Shown here: positions 1-8,087 of the stretch, piece after piece | How positions within the stretch are numbered: position 1 is the stretch's first letter | Layout of the letters: each line of letters begins with the position of its first letter | Assembly: GCF_023806125.1 (NCBI RefSeq) | Contig: NZ_JAMSKT010000013.1 | Span: forward strand, 1-64,000 | Direction of reading: 5' to 3' | DNA from: Clostridium caldaquaticum | Lineage (GTDB): Bacteria > Bacillota > Clostridia > Clostridiales > Clostridiaceae | Length of the DNA: 64,000 nucleotides | The notes under the pieces: generated by a model | The model's database searches: none | Told to the model about the DNA's origin: nothing | What the model saw: the letters and a program-made list of their open reading frames with translations, nothing else | Made by a program: the position numbers and the translations under genes

Positions 1-16
1 CTATTTTGTATAGATC

Positions 17-94
17 CTATAAGAGATCCTCTTTTTTTCGAACAAAAGGAATGGGTCTTATTTGTGTGCCTTCATTTATGGTTTTCATTTTCAA
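17..94 (-). other. Short ORF at window edge, possibly the interrupted 5' end of a gene
   Basis: A good ribosome site (AAGGAG at 106-101) sits 6 bases before a TTG at 94, just downstream of the glycosyltransferase at 116-1276 on the same strand. The frame runs only 25 codons to a TAG at 19-17. A one-base shift at the run of A residues after residue 18 would keep another frame open to the window edge. It could be a genuine short peptide, a decayed gene or a sequencing slip. The rest lies outside the window, so no function can be assigned. Confidence 0.3.
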
Positions 95-115
95 GTTACT
101 CTCCTTAAAATACAA

Positions 116-1276
116 CTATACATATATTCTGGATAATTCTTTAAATATTTTAATAAAAGAAATATATTTGTGACTTACTTCATTTAGTAAAATCAATTCA
201 TTACTTATGTCTATAAAGTTATCTGTTCTTGTTTTTTTATTTAAATAGGAATTAATCCTATAGTTTAAAAGTTCATTGAATTTTTTAATTACAGGATTGA
301 ATTTTTTAATTGTTTTTAATTGACTATATCCCAAACTTGCATTTGATAAAGTAAATAAATTTACTAATCCTTCAATATATAAAATAAACATAAGTAAATT
401 AGGATCGGTATACTTTTTTAGCAATAATGAATATCCATTGAAGTTTATTTCGTCTCTATTATCAACAATTTTATGTTCTTGATGAACACTTTCTAATTCC
501 AAAGCACACTTAAATTTTATGCTATTTTTATATAGTCTATATCCAAGATCCCAATCTTCTTGTCTTTTAAAGCGTTCATCAAATCCACCAGCATCTAGAA
601 GATGTTTTTTTAAGATTGATACATTACCTGTTCCAAATAATAACCATGGATATTGAAAATTATCAAGGTTATTTCCAAATATTTTTACTAATGAACCAAG
701 AAAACTATCACTCCAAGAGGGTATAAAGCTATATTCTTCTATTCGAGTTAAATCATCTTTACATATAATTCTGTGATTATCTTGATAATCAAAATTAGTA
801 GCTTTAAGTTTGTTATTAAAAGTAATAAGACTTCTTCTTACTGATTCAAATTCTTTTTTTTGATTATAGTTGAAGCTTTCGTAATAAAAAGAATATATTT
901 TTTTCCATCTTATTACTGCACATATGGATAGATTAGACTCTAGAGTATGATAATTTACATGTCCGCTGACAAAATTAGGAGGTACAATTAAGTCGCTATC
1001 TGAAAAAATAATAATATTTCCTCTGGCAATTTTTAATCCTTGGTTGCGGCAAAAAGCAGCCCCGTGATTTTTTTCATTTATTATAAGTTTTATAGGAAAA
1101 TTCATATTTAACGATTTGACCATATCGGCTGTACCATCATTTGAACCATCATCAATAATAATAACTTCAAATTTATCAAACATGAAATCTTGTTTATTAA
1201 AAGAATAAAGGCTTAGCTCAAGTAAGTCCTTTCTATTGAAGGAAGGAATGATTATACTTGCTTCTATTTTTGTCAT
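116..1276 (-). CDS. Family 2 glycosyltransferase (GT-A fold)
   Basis: This is a cytoplasmic GT2 enzyme that would transfer a sugar from an activated donor. The N-terminus has the typical SIIIPSFNR strand, followed by a VIIIDDGSNDGT nucleotide-binding loop and a DSD metal-binding motif near residue 94. A later GTGN...GGFDERF...EDWDLGYRL segment matches the acceptor-side Glyco_tranf_7C region. No membrane segment is obvious. The ATG is preceded by GGAGGT at good distance. It is transcribed away from the two GT2 genes at 1558-3447 across a 281-base AT-rich spacer in which I recognised nothing beyond short AT palindromes. The acceptor and sugar are unknown. Confidence 0.85.
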   Translation of the reverse strand: MTKIEASIIIPSFNRKDLLELSLYSFNKQDFMFDKFEVIIIDDGSNDGTADMVKSLNMNFPIKLIINEKNHGAAFCRNQGLKIARGNIIIFSDSDLIVPPNFVSGHVNYHTLESNLSICAVIRWKKIYSFYYESFNYNQKKEFESVRRSLITFNNKLKATNFDYQDNHRIICKDDLTRIEEYSFIPSWSDSFLGSLVKIFGNNLDNFQYPWLLFGTGNVSILKKHLLDAGGFDERFKRQEDWDLGYRLYKNSIKFKCALELESVHQEHKIVDNRDEINFNGYSLLLKKYTDPNLLMFILYIEGLVNLFTLSNASLGYSQLKTIKKFNPVIKKFNELLNYRINSYLNKKTRTDNFIDISNELILLNEVSHKYISFIKIFKELSRIYV

Positions 1277-1557
1277 TTAAACCTCCAAACCATTTTATTT
1301 AATGATAATAGTTTTAAGTAACTTATACTAATAATTGGATAAATTATTCTGCATAATATATAGTATTGTTTATGTTGTTATTATGTTCTAAATGGGGTAT
1401 TAATATTTTTTTATTAATAAGGTAACATATATTTATTTTAATCATAAACTGATATTAGCGAAATTTTATTATGTATTATTCCTAAGGAAAATAATTCTAT
1501 TATATTAAACCATTTTTTTAGATTGTTTTAAAAAGTTACTACGAAAGGGAGCCTGAT

Positions 1558-2493
1558 ATGGAATATAGAAAAATAAGCTTTAATAACCGTAAGAATACTA
1601 GTATGCAATATTATTTATTTGATGTTTCTATAATTATACCTTGTAAAAATGAAGGTAATAATTTAAAAATAACATTAGATTCTATAATGAAGGCTAAGAA
1701 TAACGCTTGTTACGAAATTTTAGTTGTTGATGATGGTTCTTTAGATGATAGTACAGCATTTTTAAATTCTGATATTTATAAAAACGTTACTTTAATAAAA
1801 ACTGAAGGAATAGGATGTGCTGAAGCTAGAAATACTGGAGCAAGATATGCTAGAGGAAAATATTTATTTTTTTGTGATGCACATATTAAAGTTCCTGAAA
1901 TGTGGCTAGATGATTTAGTTAATACTTTGCAGTATAAAAAAGCTCATTTAGTAACTCCTTGTATTTGTGATATGTCGAATATAAGCTCAGAAGGTTATGG
2001 TGTTACTTGGAATGAAAGACTTCAATTTACTTGGATATTAAATAATCCTAATTGTGTAACAGAGATTCCACTTTCAGGTGCAGCCTGTTTATGCATAATT
2101 AGAGAAGTTTTTGATAAAATAAATGGTTTTAATAGTTTATTAAAATCTTATGGTATGGAAGATCAGGAACTTTGTCTTAAAGCTTGGCTTTATGGTTATA
2201 AATTAGTTATAAATCCAGATGTAAAGGTTAGACATCTTTTTAGGAAAGTGCATCCTTATAAAGTAAAAGAAACTGATATTTTTTATAATATGTTATGTGT
2301 TGCATATTGCCATTTTAATAAAGATCGTATTATTAAAATAATAAATATGTTAAAAGAAAATAATGCTTTTTCATCTGTATTAGCAGAATTCAAATCTAAT
2401 ACAGATGAAATTATTAATCAAAGGAAAAAATTTTTCAAAGAACGTATATATAATGATGACTATTTTTTTCAAAAGTTTAATATTATGTTTTAA
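1558..2493 (+). CDS. GT2/GT27-like glycosyltransferase, paralogue 1
   Basis: This 311-residue glycosyltransferase starts at an ATG behind AAGGGAG. After a SIIIPCKNEG strand and an ILVVDDGS loop it has FFCDAH, a DxH metal motif, where ordinary GT2 enzymes carry DxD. The C-terminal half has GMEDQELCLKAWLYGYK and a VRHLFRK histidine segment. This order (DxH, then W/YGxExxExxxxxW, then HxFRK) is what I know from eukaryotic polypeptide GalNAc-transferases (GT27). The protein has no membrane anchor or lectin domain. The next gene, 27 bases on, is a clear paralogue, indicating tandem duplication. A protein acceptor is an inference from the motifs. Confidence 0.85.
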   Translation: MEYRKISFNNRKNTSMQYYLFDVSIIIPCKNEGNNLKITLDSIMKAKNNACYEILVVDDGSLDDSTAFLNSDIYKNVTLIKTEGIGCAEARNTGARYARGKYLFFCDAHIKVPEMWLDDLVNTLQYKKAHLVTPCICDMSNISSEGYGVTWNERLQFTWILNNPNCVTEIPLSGAACLCIIREVFDKINGFNSLLKSYGMEDQELCLKAWLYGYKLVINPDVKVRHLFRKVHPYKVKETDIFYNMLCVAYCHFNKDRIIKIINMLKENNAFSSVLAEFKSNTDEIINQRKKFFKERIYNDDYFFQKFNIMF

Positions 2494-2520
2494 AAAGCAA
2501 TATTTCAAGGAGTGCGTATT

Positions 2521-3447
2521 TTGATAGAAAACATATATGCGTCAAGTAAAAAAAGTACTATAGATGTATCTATAATTATACCTTGTAAAAATGAAGTGAA
2601 TACTCTTCGAAAGACTATAAATTCTATGATAAAATCTAAAAATTCTCTAAGTTATGAAATCATAGTAGTAGATGATAATTCTATTGATGGAAGTACTGAT
2701 TTTTTAAAGGAGGATTTAAATAAAGAAATTTATAAGAATGTCTCTGTAATAAAAACAAATGATTTAGGTTGTGCAGGAGCAAAAAATGCTGGAGCTTATT
2801 TAGCTAAGGGTAATTATCTATTTTTCTGTGATGCTCATGTTAATGTACCTGATAGATGGTTAGATAGTTTAGTAAATACTTTAGAAACTACGAATGCTCA
2901 TTTAGTTGCTCCTTGTATTGTTGACATGTCAAATACTTATTCTGCAGGCTATGGTCAAGTTTGGGATAGTGAACTTAAGCTAAAATGGTTAATGGATGAA
3001 CCTAAAGGTATAAGCGAAATTCCAATTGCCTGTGGATGTACTTTTGGTATAACAAAAGAAGTATTTAATAAAATAAATGGCTTTGATAGATTTTTTAAGG
3101 TTTGGGGTAAGGAAGATGAGGAGATATCTCTTAAGTTGTGGCTATATGGCTATAAAGCTGTAGTTAATCCTTATGTTAAAGTGCAGCATCTTTTTAGAAA
3201 GAGTTTTCCTTATAAAGTAACTTCATTTAATGTAACTTATAATTTGTTGTGCCTTGCATACTCACACTTTAAAAAAGAAAGATTTATAAAAATTATAAAT
3301 TTAGCACAAAATGATTTTTATTTTAAAGATGCTGCTTTACAGATAAAGCTTAATGAAGAATTGATTTTAAGTCAGAGAAAAAAATATTTTATAGAACGAA
3401 AATATGATGATGATTTTTTCTTTAATAAATTTAATATAGAGTTTTAA
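2521..3447 (+). CDS. GT2/GT27-like glycosyltransferase, paralogue 2
   Basis: This is the second tandem copy, about the same length as the first and sharing its motif order: SIIIPCKNEV, IIVVDDNSIDGS, FFCDAH, WGKEDEEISLKLW and VQHLFRK. I place the start at TTG 2521 because AAGGAG (2507-2512) overlaps the upstream in-frame GTG at 2512 and lies 8 bases from the TTG. The WGKEDEEIS element and the HLFRK histidine are especially close to polypeptide GalNAc-transferases. It is probably co-transcribed with the first copy, and a terminator follows at once. Donor and acceptor are not known. Confidence 0.85.
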   Translation: MIENIYASSKKSTIDVSIIIPCKNEVNTLRKTINSMIKSKNSLSYEIIVVDDNSIDGSTDFLKEDLNKEIYKNVSVIKTNDLGCAGAKNAGAYLAKGNYLFFCDAHVNVPDRWLDSLVNTLETTNAHLVAPCIVDMSNTYSAGYGQVWDSELKLKWLMDEPKGISEIPIACGCTFGITKEVFNKINGFDRFFKVWGKEDEEISLKLWLYGYKAVVNPYVKVQHLFRKSFPYKVTSFNVTYNLLCLAYSHFKKERFIKIINLAQNDFYFKDAALQIKLNEELILSQRKKYFIERKYDDDFFFNKFNIEF

Positions 3448-3450
3448 TAT

Positions 3451-3481
3451 AAAAATCCTCACTATTAAGTTGAGGATTTTT
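3451..3481 (+). terminator. Rho-independent terminator
   Basis: An 11-bp stem (AAAAATCCTCA at 3451-3461 paired with TGAGGATTTTT at 3471-3481) ends in a T run directly after the second GT2 gene. Confidence 0.85.
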
Positions 3482-3516
3482 AATGTGAAAATAAATTATA
3501 TATTTCATAATATTCA

Positions 3517-3544
3517 TTGTATATTCATAATTTAATAGTATAAT
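3517..3544 (+). promoter_or_regulatory. Probable sigma-A promoter
   Basis: TTGTAT (3517-3522), a 16-base spacer and TATAAT (3539-3544) lie between the preceding terminator and the gene at 3578, so this gene seems to have its own promoter. Confidence 0.45.
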
Positions 3545-3577
3545 GAATAGCAGATATTGGGGGAAATAGGAAGTTCA

Positions 3578-5038
3578 ATGAGTAATAATAGTTATATAGT
3601 AAGAACTTCAAAAGATGATTTATACAAATTTAAGCTTGAGAGCGGCAATTTAATTGTAGAAAAGTTTGAAGGCTTAAAGCAAACTAATGAGTATGTTTTA
3701 ATAAAGGATATTTTAGAATATTCTTTGTACATAGATGAAAATGATAAAATATATATTTCTTATATTACAAATCAACAACAACTTATGTTAACTATTTTTG
3801 ACAATAATTTGAGCAGTATAGAGATTTTTCACTCAAGCTGCAATACATATATTCATTCAGTTAATATAATAGCGATCAATTCAAATGTACATATTTTTAT
3901 TGTTATTAAAAATTTAGCAGAAGAAAATAATTATTTATATCATTTTTATTTCCATCTAAATGAATGGATTAGTGAAAGAATAGATGGTATAGAGTATTTA
4001 AGATATACATGTCCATATTTTTTGGATTTTTATAAAAAAGATATATATTTATTTTACTGTATAAATAGTATTTCTGGAGAATATGTTATAAGAAAGTATA
4101 ATACAGATAAAATAGTATGGGATTGCTTCAAGAACAGTATTACACTTAAGAATTTTACTAATTTAAATTTTTTTATTACTTTAAAAGGAATATGTTTAAT
4201 ATACTTTAATAAAATTATAAATAATAATGTGAGAACTCATATTTTATTTAAAAATTTAAACAACTTAGATTCTTTATGGAATTATAATAATATTTCAAGA
4301 GATAATTCTAATACCTTAAAGCCTGTAATATTTTGTAAAAACAATATTTTTTACTATATGTGGAATACAGGTACAAGCATAGTGTATAAAAAATCTAGTA
4401 ATTTAATAAATTGGAGCGAAGAATTTGGATTAGATAGTAAAAAAAAGAATATGAGGAAACTTACTTATTTAAGCAATTTTTCAGAAGATAAGGATTTAAA
4501 AATCAACTTCATGTATTTTTCGTATCTAGATGCTACTTATCAAATAATAAATCCAAAACTAAACTGCAGTTACGAAAGTTTAAGTATAGATAATTTAGAC
4601 GAGGATAATATAAAATCAGCTTCTTTACAGGAAAAAATAATATATTTTACAGATTGCGCTTTTAAAGGAGATAAGGACTACATGAAGGAAATGGAAGAAA
4701 AAGACATTTTAATTGCGAAGCTTAGAAACAAAATAGAAGAGCAGAAAAATAGATTATTATATTATGAAAATAAATTTAAATTTATAAATAATAGCATATT
4801 AAGCTTTAATGAAAAAAAAGAACAGTTAATTGATGCTATAAATTTACTGCAAAATGCTCTTATAGATAAGGGGAAAAAATTAAATGAACTTGAAGCTGCC
4901 TATGCTGAAAAAGAAAAAGAATTAGAATCGTTAAGACAAGAAGTATATAATATGAAAACAATAAAAACTAACAGATTTAGTTTAAAGAAAATGTTAAATA
5001 AGATTATTTTAATTATTAAAAATAAACTAAATTTTTAA
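3578..5038 (+). CDS. Unrecognised protein, beta-rich N-terminus with C-terminal coiled coil
   Basis: I do not recognise this 486-residue protein. Roughly the first 350 residues are a repeating series of short aromatic beta strands (phrases like DKIYISYIT, DIYLFYC, NIFYYMWN), which could form a propeller-like fold. Residues from about 365 to 460 are rich in E, K and L with heptad spacing and look like a long coiled coil, ending in a very basic, hydrophobic tail. No signal peptide is seen. I chose ATG 3578 over the upstream TTG 3557 because AGGAAG stands just before it. It is framed by its own promoter and terminator and lies between glycosyltransferases and a Cys-rich protein. Confidence 0.7.
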   Translation: MSNNSYIVRTSKDDLYKFKLESGNLIVEKFEGLKQTNEYVLIKDILEYSLYIDENDKIYISYITNQQQLMLTIFDNNLSSIEIFHSSCNTYIHSVNIIAINSNVHIFIVIKNLAEENNYLYHFYFHLNEWISERIDGIEYLRYTCPYFLDFYKKDIYLFYCINSISGEYVIRKYNTDKIVWDCFKNSITLKNFTNLNFFITLKGICLIYFNKIINNNVRTHILFKNLNNLDSLWNYNNISRDNSNTLKPVIFCKNNIFYYMWNTGTSIVYKKSSNLINWSEEFGLDSKKKNMRKLTYLSNFSEDKDLKINFMYFSYLDATYQIINPKLNCSYESLSIDNLDEDNIKSASLQEKIIYFTDCAFKGDKDYMKEMEEKDILIAKLRNKIEEQKNRLLYYENKFKFINNSILSFNEKKEQLIDAINLLQNALIDKGKKLNELEAAYAEKEKELESLRQEVYNMKTIKTNRFSLKKMLNKIILIIKNKLNF

Positions 5039-5047
5039 TGAATTGAG

Positions 5048-5092
5048 AAGACGATATCAATATAAATTTAATTGGTTATCGTCTTATTTTTT
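5048..5092 (+). terminator. Rho-independent terminator
   Basis: AAGACGATA (5048-5056) pairs with TATCGTCTT (5077-5085) and is followed by a T-rich tract, just after the coiled-coil protein gene. Confidence 0.75.
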
Positions 5093-5115
5093 TAAAAAAA
5101 CATTTAAAAACTGTA

Positions 5116-5142
5116 ACCAATTTTTCAGTACTTCATATTATG
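5116..5142 (+). promoter_or_regulatory. Possible mother-cell (sigma-K-like) promoter
   Basis: AC at 5116-5117, 16 bases, then CATATTATG at 5134-5142 approximates the sigma-K pattern (AC, N16, CATAnnnTA; the last base differs). The position fits a short leader before the Cys-rich gene at 5189. The motif is weak in AT-rich DNA. Confidence 0.3.
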
Positions 5143-5188
5143 TTAATAGAAAGATTATCTTTCAAATATGTTTATAAGGAGAGTTTAT

Positions 5189-5878
5189 ATGAAAGATATA
5201 CAAGAAATAATGCTGCAAATGGAAAATTTGAGCAAACAGATTGCTGCTACATTGAATGAGGATGAATCAGAAGTAGAAAACGAAATAAAAGAACTGGCAA
5301 GATTATTAGATGAAACTTCAGCATTAGATGAAAATTTTAACACACTAACTCATGGAAAAGTTATATCACCATGTTCACCTAGCTGTCCGCCTACACCAGA
5401 TCATACAGTAGAATTTTGCTGTGTTTTAAATGTTCCTAGCAATCTAGGTATTAGAAAGACTGGTGCTCCCAAAATAATTTTTAATACTGGTTGCTTACGA
5501 TGTATTGTGGAACCATGCACTGCTTCTGCAACAGTTTGCGGTTGTCCTGTAACTCTTACTGTTTATAATGTAAAAATTGTAGGTTGTATTCCATTTTTTA
5601 TAAATCATCCAATTACTACGACTTCATGTGTTAGCCCAAGTTCTGCTGCATCTACATTTGATTTATGCTGTCATGATTGTGTATGTGTAAATCATGTTAT
5701 CTGTACTAAATGTACTGAGGCTGAAGCAAATAATGCTTGCAATAATATTCGTAATAAACTTAGTAGTTGTGTTAACACTACAGTAACTTTTAATCCTGTT
5801 GATGAGATAATATGTGGTGGTGCTTTTAAAGGTTTGAAAGTTTCTGGTTTCTTTACACTTCCAAATTGTAATCCATAA
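5189..5878 (+). CDS. Cysteine-rich protein, possible spore-surface protein
   Basis: This 229-residue protein has no recognised family. The first 55 or so residues are charged and helical (EDESEVENEIKELARLLDE), with no signal peptide. The remainder is rich in Cys (about 21), Thr and Ser, including CC pairs, CxC patterns and a CVCVNHVICTKC cluster. Cys-rich, signal-less proteins of clostridia are often spore coat or exosporium components, which is only an inference here, helped by the CATA-type -10 element upstream. The ATG at 5189 has AAGGAGAG 5 bases before it, so I reject the ATG at 5168. The Thr/Ser-rich parts make it a candidate acceptor for the neighbouring glycosyltransferases. Confidence 0.75.
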   Translation: MKDIQEIMLQMENLSKQIAATLNEDESEVENEIKELARLLDETSALDENFNTLTHGKVISPCSPSCPPTPDHTVEFCCVLNVPSNLGIRKTGAPKIIFNTGCLRCIVEPCTASATVCGCPVTLTVYNVKIVGCIPFFINHPITTTSCVSPSSAASTFDLCCHDCVCVNHVICTKCTEAEANNACNNIRNKLSSCVNTTVTFNPVDEIICGGAFKGLKVSGFFTLPNCNP

Positions 5879-5935
5879 GATAAATATATGCTGGAATGAT
5901 TAGTAGATTTTACTTAAAAGTATGAATAAAGTATT

Positions 5936-5977
5936 AAAAATCTGCAGTTAAGTATATTTACTTAACTGCAGATTTTT
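5936..5977 (+). terminator. Strong Rho-independent terminator
   Basis: A perfect 19-bp stem (5936-5954 with 5959-5977) and 4-base loop, ending in five T residues, follows the Cys-rich gene. Confidence 0.9.
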
Positions 5978-6054
5978 CAAAATCATGAGACTTACGAAAA
6001 ATATTTTTAATAGACAGTTTTTTACTAAGAGAAATTTGAAAAGGGGATGAAATT

Positions 6055-6330
6055 GTGGAAACCTATGAAAATGAGTTTATAATAGTATTTCAGTCATACA
6101 ATCAGGCAATGCTTTTATATAGTGAGCTTATTAAAATGGGGTGTAAGGTACAGATGGTTTCTACTCCCTGTAATCTTACGAAAGGCTGCAGTCAGTCAAT
6201 AACTTTTAGTACAATAGATATAAGAAAAATAATAGATGCATTAGAAAATAATAATATGAAAGTTGCAGGAATCTATAAAATAATAAAAAATAATAATTAT
6301 GTTAACTATATACCAATTCAAAGAGCTTAA
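6055..6330 (+). CDS. DUF3343 family small protein
   Basis: This 91-residue protein begins at GTG behind AAGGGGATG. The sequence EFIIVFQSYNQAMLLYSELI, then KVQMVSTPCNLTKGC with the conserved T-P-x-x-L and Cys, then SITFS, matches the DUF3343 (putative Se/S carrier-like) family of anaerobes. Family members usually keep a similar Cys and are found beside selenium or cysteine metabolism genes, but no such genes are next to this one. The role is unknown. Its stop codon lies inside its own terminator. Confidence 0.75.
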   Translation: METYENEFIIVFQSYNQAMLLYSELIKMGCKVQMVSTPCNLTKGCSQSITFSTIDIRKIIDALENNNMKVAGIYKIIKNNNYVNYIPIQRA

Positions 6331-6347
6331 AATTTAGGCTCTTTTTT
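6321..6347 (+). terminator. Rho-independent terminator overlapping the stop codon
   Basis: AAGAGC (6321-6326) pairs with GCTCTT (6339-6344), followed by a T run. The DUF3343 stop codon is in the loop. Confidence 0.75.
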
Positions 6348-6482
6348 ATTACAATAATGTGTTTTTCTATAGATACATATCTCTGCATTATTAGAACATA
6401 TCATTTCTTATCAATATAGTTTAATAATAATTCACAGAATTAATTTGTATGACATATTGTGTAGTAAAGGGAGGTGCGTAAA

Positions 6483-6806
6483 GTGGAAACTATCAAAAGT
6501 TTTATTTGGGAGTATAGATTTGTATTAGTAATTGCTGCAGCTTTAGGGTCATATGCTTTTGCAGAATGGAATGGGTTTAAAGCAAAATCCTATGCTCTTA
6601 TGCTACAGGCAAAATCATTAGCTAAGGATGCAGTATTAAAATCCGGAGATGAGCAAGTAGAATGGGTAATTAAGAAGTCATATCAGATTTTACCAAAAAG
6701 ATGGACAATACTCATTTCGGAGGAACTTATGAGAAAAGTTGTATTTTTTCTTTACCATAAGGCAAAGGATTATCTAGATGATGGAGAAATAAATAATAGC
6801 AATTAA
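6483..6806 (+). CDS. Small membrane-anchored protein of unknown function
   Basis: This protein is about 107 residues long. A hydrophobic segment near residues 11-27 (VLVIAAALGSYAFAEW) would serve as an N-terminal membrane anchor, leaving a basic, helical cytoplasmic or extracytoplasmic domain with no motif I recognise. The start is the GTG at 6483: AAAGGGAGG (6466-6474) overlaps the earlier GTG at 6474 and is well spaced from the second. It is a monocistronic unit with its own terminator. Confidence 0.6.
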   Translation: METIKSFIWEYRFVLVIAAALGSYAFAEWNGFKAKSYALMLQAKSLAKDAVLKSGDEQVEWVIKKSYQILPKRWTILISEELMRKVVFFLYHKAKDYLDDGEINNSN

Positions 6807-6812
6807 TAAAGT

Positions 6813-6842
6813 AAGACAGTCTCAAAATGAGGCTGTCTCTTT
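6813..6842 (+). terminator. Rho-independent terminator
   Basis: AGACAGTCTC pairs with GAGGCTGTCT (one mispaired position) around a short A-rich loop, followed by CTTT, after the small membrane protein gene. Confidence 0.7.
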
Positions 6843-6948
6843 AAGAATAAATTTTATTTAAAAGAAAATCGTGATAATATTTTTATTTACCGCATAGTAA
6901 TATTTTAAAAAGAGAATTAACGACAGAAGGGTTTAGGGGGATTTGAGT

Positions 6949-7941
6949 ATGAGGATTTTACTCTGCGTAAGAGGAGATTATTTGAAAAGCTTTGCAGGAG
7001 ATTCTAAAATTGTATTAATGACTGCAAAGTATTTAAGAAAGCTAGGTGCAGAAGTAGATATAAACAATGGAGATATTGTAGATTATTCTAAATATGATAT
7101 TGTACATCTTTTTAACTTAACTAGGATGGGAGAAACTTATAAATATTATAAACAAGCCCATAAACAAAATAAAAATATAGTTATAACTCCTATCTATTGG
7201 AATTTAAAAAAATATTATGAGTATAGAAATGAACTTGAAAATATAAAACTTTGGGAAAAGTGCAGGCTGTATAGAGAAGAAATACTTAAGGGCTGCAAAA
7301 TTGTATATCCTAATAGTGAAATTGAAAGAGAAATGATATATAAAGAATTTAACAAAAATATTCTATGCAAAGTAGTGCATCATGGTGTTGAGGTAGAACA
7401 TGATGAAACTCCACTTTATGATTTAAAGGGCAGATATAGTTTAAACAATTATGTGCTTTGCGTAGCTAGAATAACTCCACAAAAAAATCAGCTTGCTTTA
7501 GCTAAAGCCTGCAGTAAATTAGGAGTTAGTCTTGTACTTATTGGAAACATAAATGATAAAGCATATTTCGAGCAGTGTATGAAGTATAAAAATGTAGTTT
7601 ATTTAGGTTTTATGGACAGTTATCATATATATAATGCATATAGATTTTCTAAGCTTCATGTGCTTATTAGCTTTATGGAGATACCAGGGTTATCTTCCCT
7701 TGAAGCTGCAGCAAGCGGCTGCAATATAGTTTCTACTTCAGAAGGGAGTGCTAAAGAATATTTTAATAATATGGCACAATATGCTGACCCTTATGATGAA
7801 GGAAACATAGAATTTGTAATAGAAAATGGACTTAAGCAGAATAAGAGCAGCAAATTAAAGAAATATGTATTAGAAAACTATAGTTGGGATAAATGCATTC
7901 AGGAGCTTTATAACAGCTATAAAAAAGTATTGAATTTGTAG
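6949..7941 (+). CDS. GT4-type (glycosyltransferase group 1) glycosyltransferase
   Basis: This GT-B fold enzyme has about 330 residues. The C-terminal half carries the hallmarks of the family: VARITPQKNQLALAKAC, VYLGFMDSY and the EIPGLSSLEAAASGC segment with the paired glutamates that contact the nucleotide-sugar donor. The N-terminal half contains the acceptor-side DIVHLFN element. The ATG at 6949 is 7-8 bases from TTTAGGGGG, better than the TTG at 6943. It is a single-gene unit with its own terminator. No membrane segment is visible, and substrate and acceptor are unknown. Confidence 0.85.
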   Translation: MRILLCVRGDYLKSFAGDSKIVLMTAKYLRKLGAEVDINNGDIVDYSKYDIVHLFNLTRMGETYKYYKQAHKQNKNIVITPIYWNLKKYYEYRNELENIKLWEKCRLYREEILKGCKIVYPNSEIEREMIYKEFNKNILCKVVHHGVEVEHDETPLYDLKGRYSLNNYVLCVARITPQKNQLALAKACSKLGVSLVLIGNINDKAYFEQCMKYKNVVYLGFMDSYHIYNAYRFSKLHVLISFMEIPGLSSLEAAASGCNIVSTSEGSAKEYFNNMAQYADPYDEGNIEFVIENGLKQNKSSKLKKYVLENYSWDKCIQELYNSYKKVLNL

Positions 7942-7957
7942 ATAGTAATTTATATGG

Positions 7958-7994
7958 AAAACTAACATCTATAGCTAATAGGTGTTAGTTTTTT
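7958..7994 (+). terminator. Rho-independent terminator
   Basis: AAAACTAACA (7958-7967) pairs with TGTTAGTTTT (7983-7992) followed by T residues. It closes the accessory region before the housekeeping block. Confidence 0.85.
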
Positions 7995-8087
7995 GCTATA
8001 TAGGAATAATAAAGATGTTAAAATAAAGCTTTAAAATTTTATAAACTATTGTATAATAAGGGTTAGGATAATTTAGGAGAGATGAGA

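Noticed and set aside
6434-6461. Sigma-K-like AC...CATATTGTG before the gene at 6483
   Set aside because: Transcription from it would begin at or inside the ribosome site, and the spacer is 17 rather than 16 bases.
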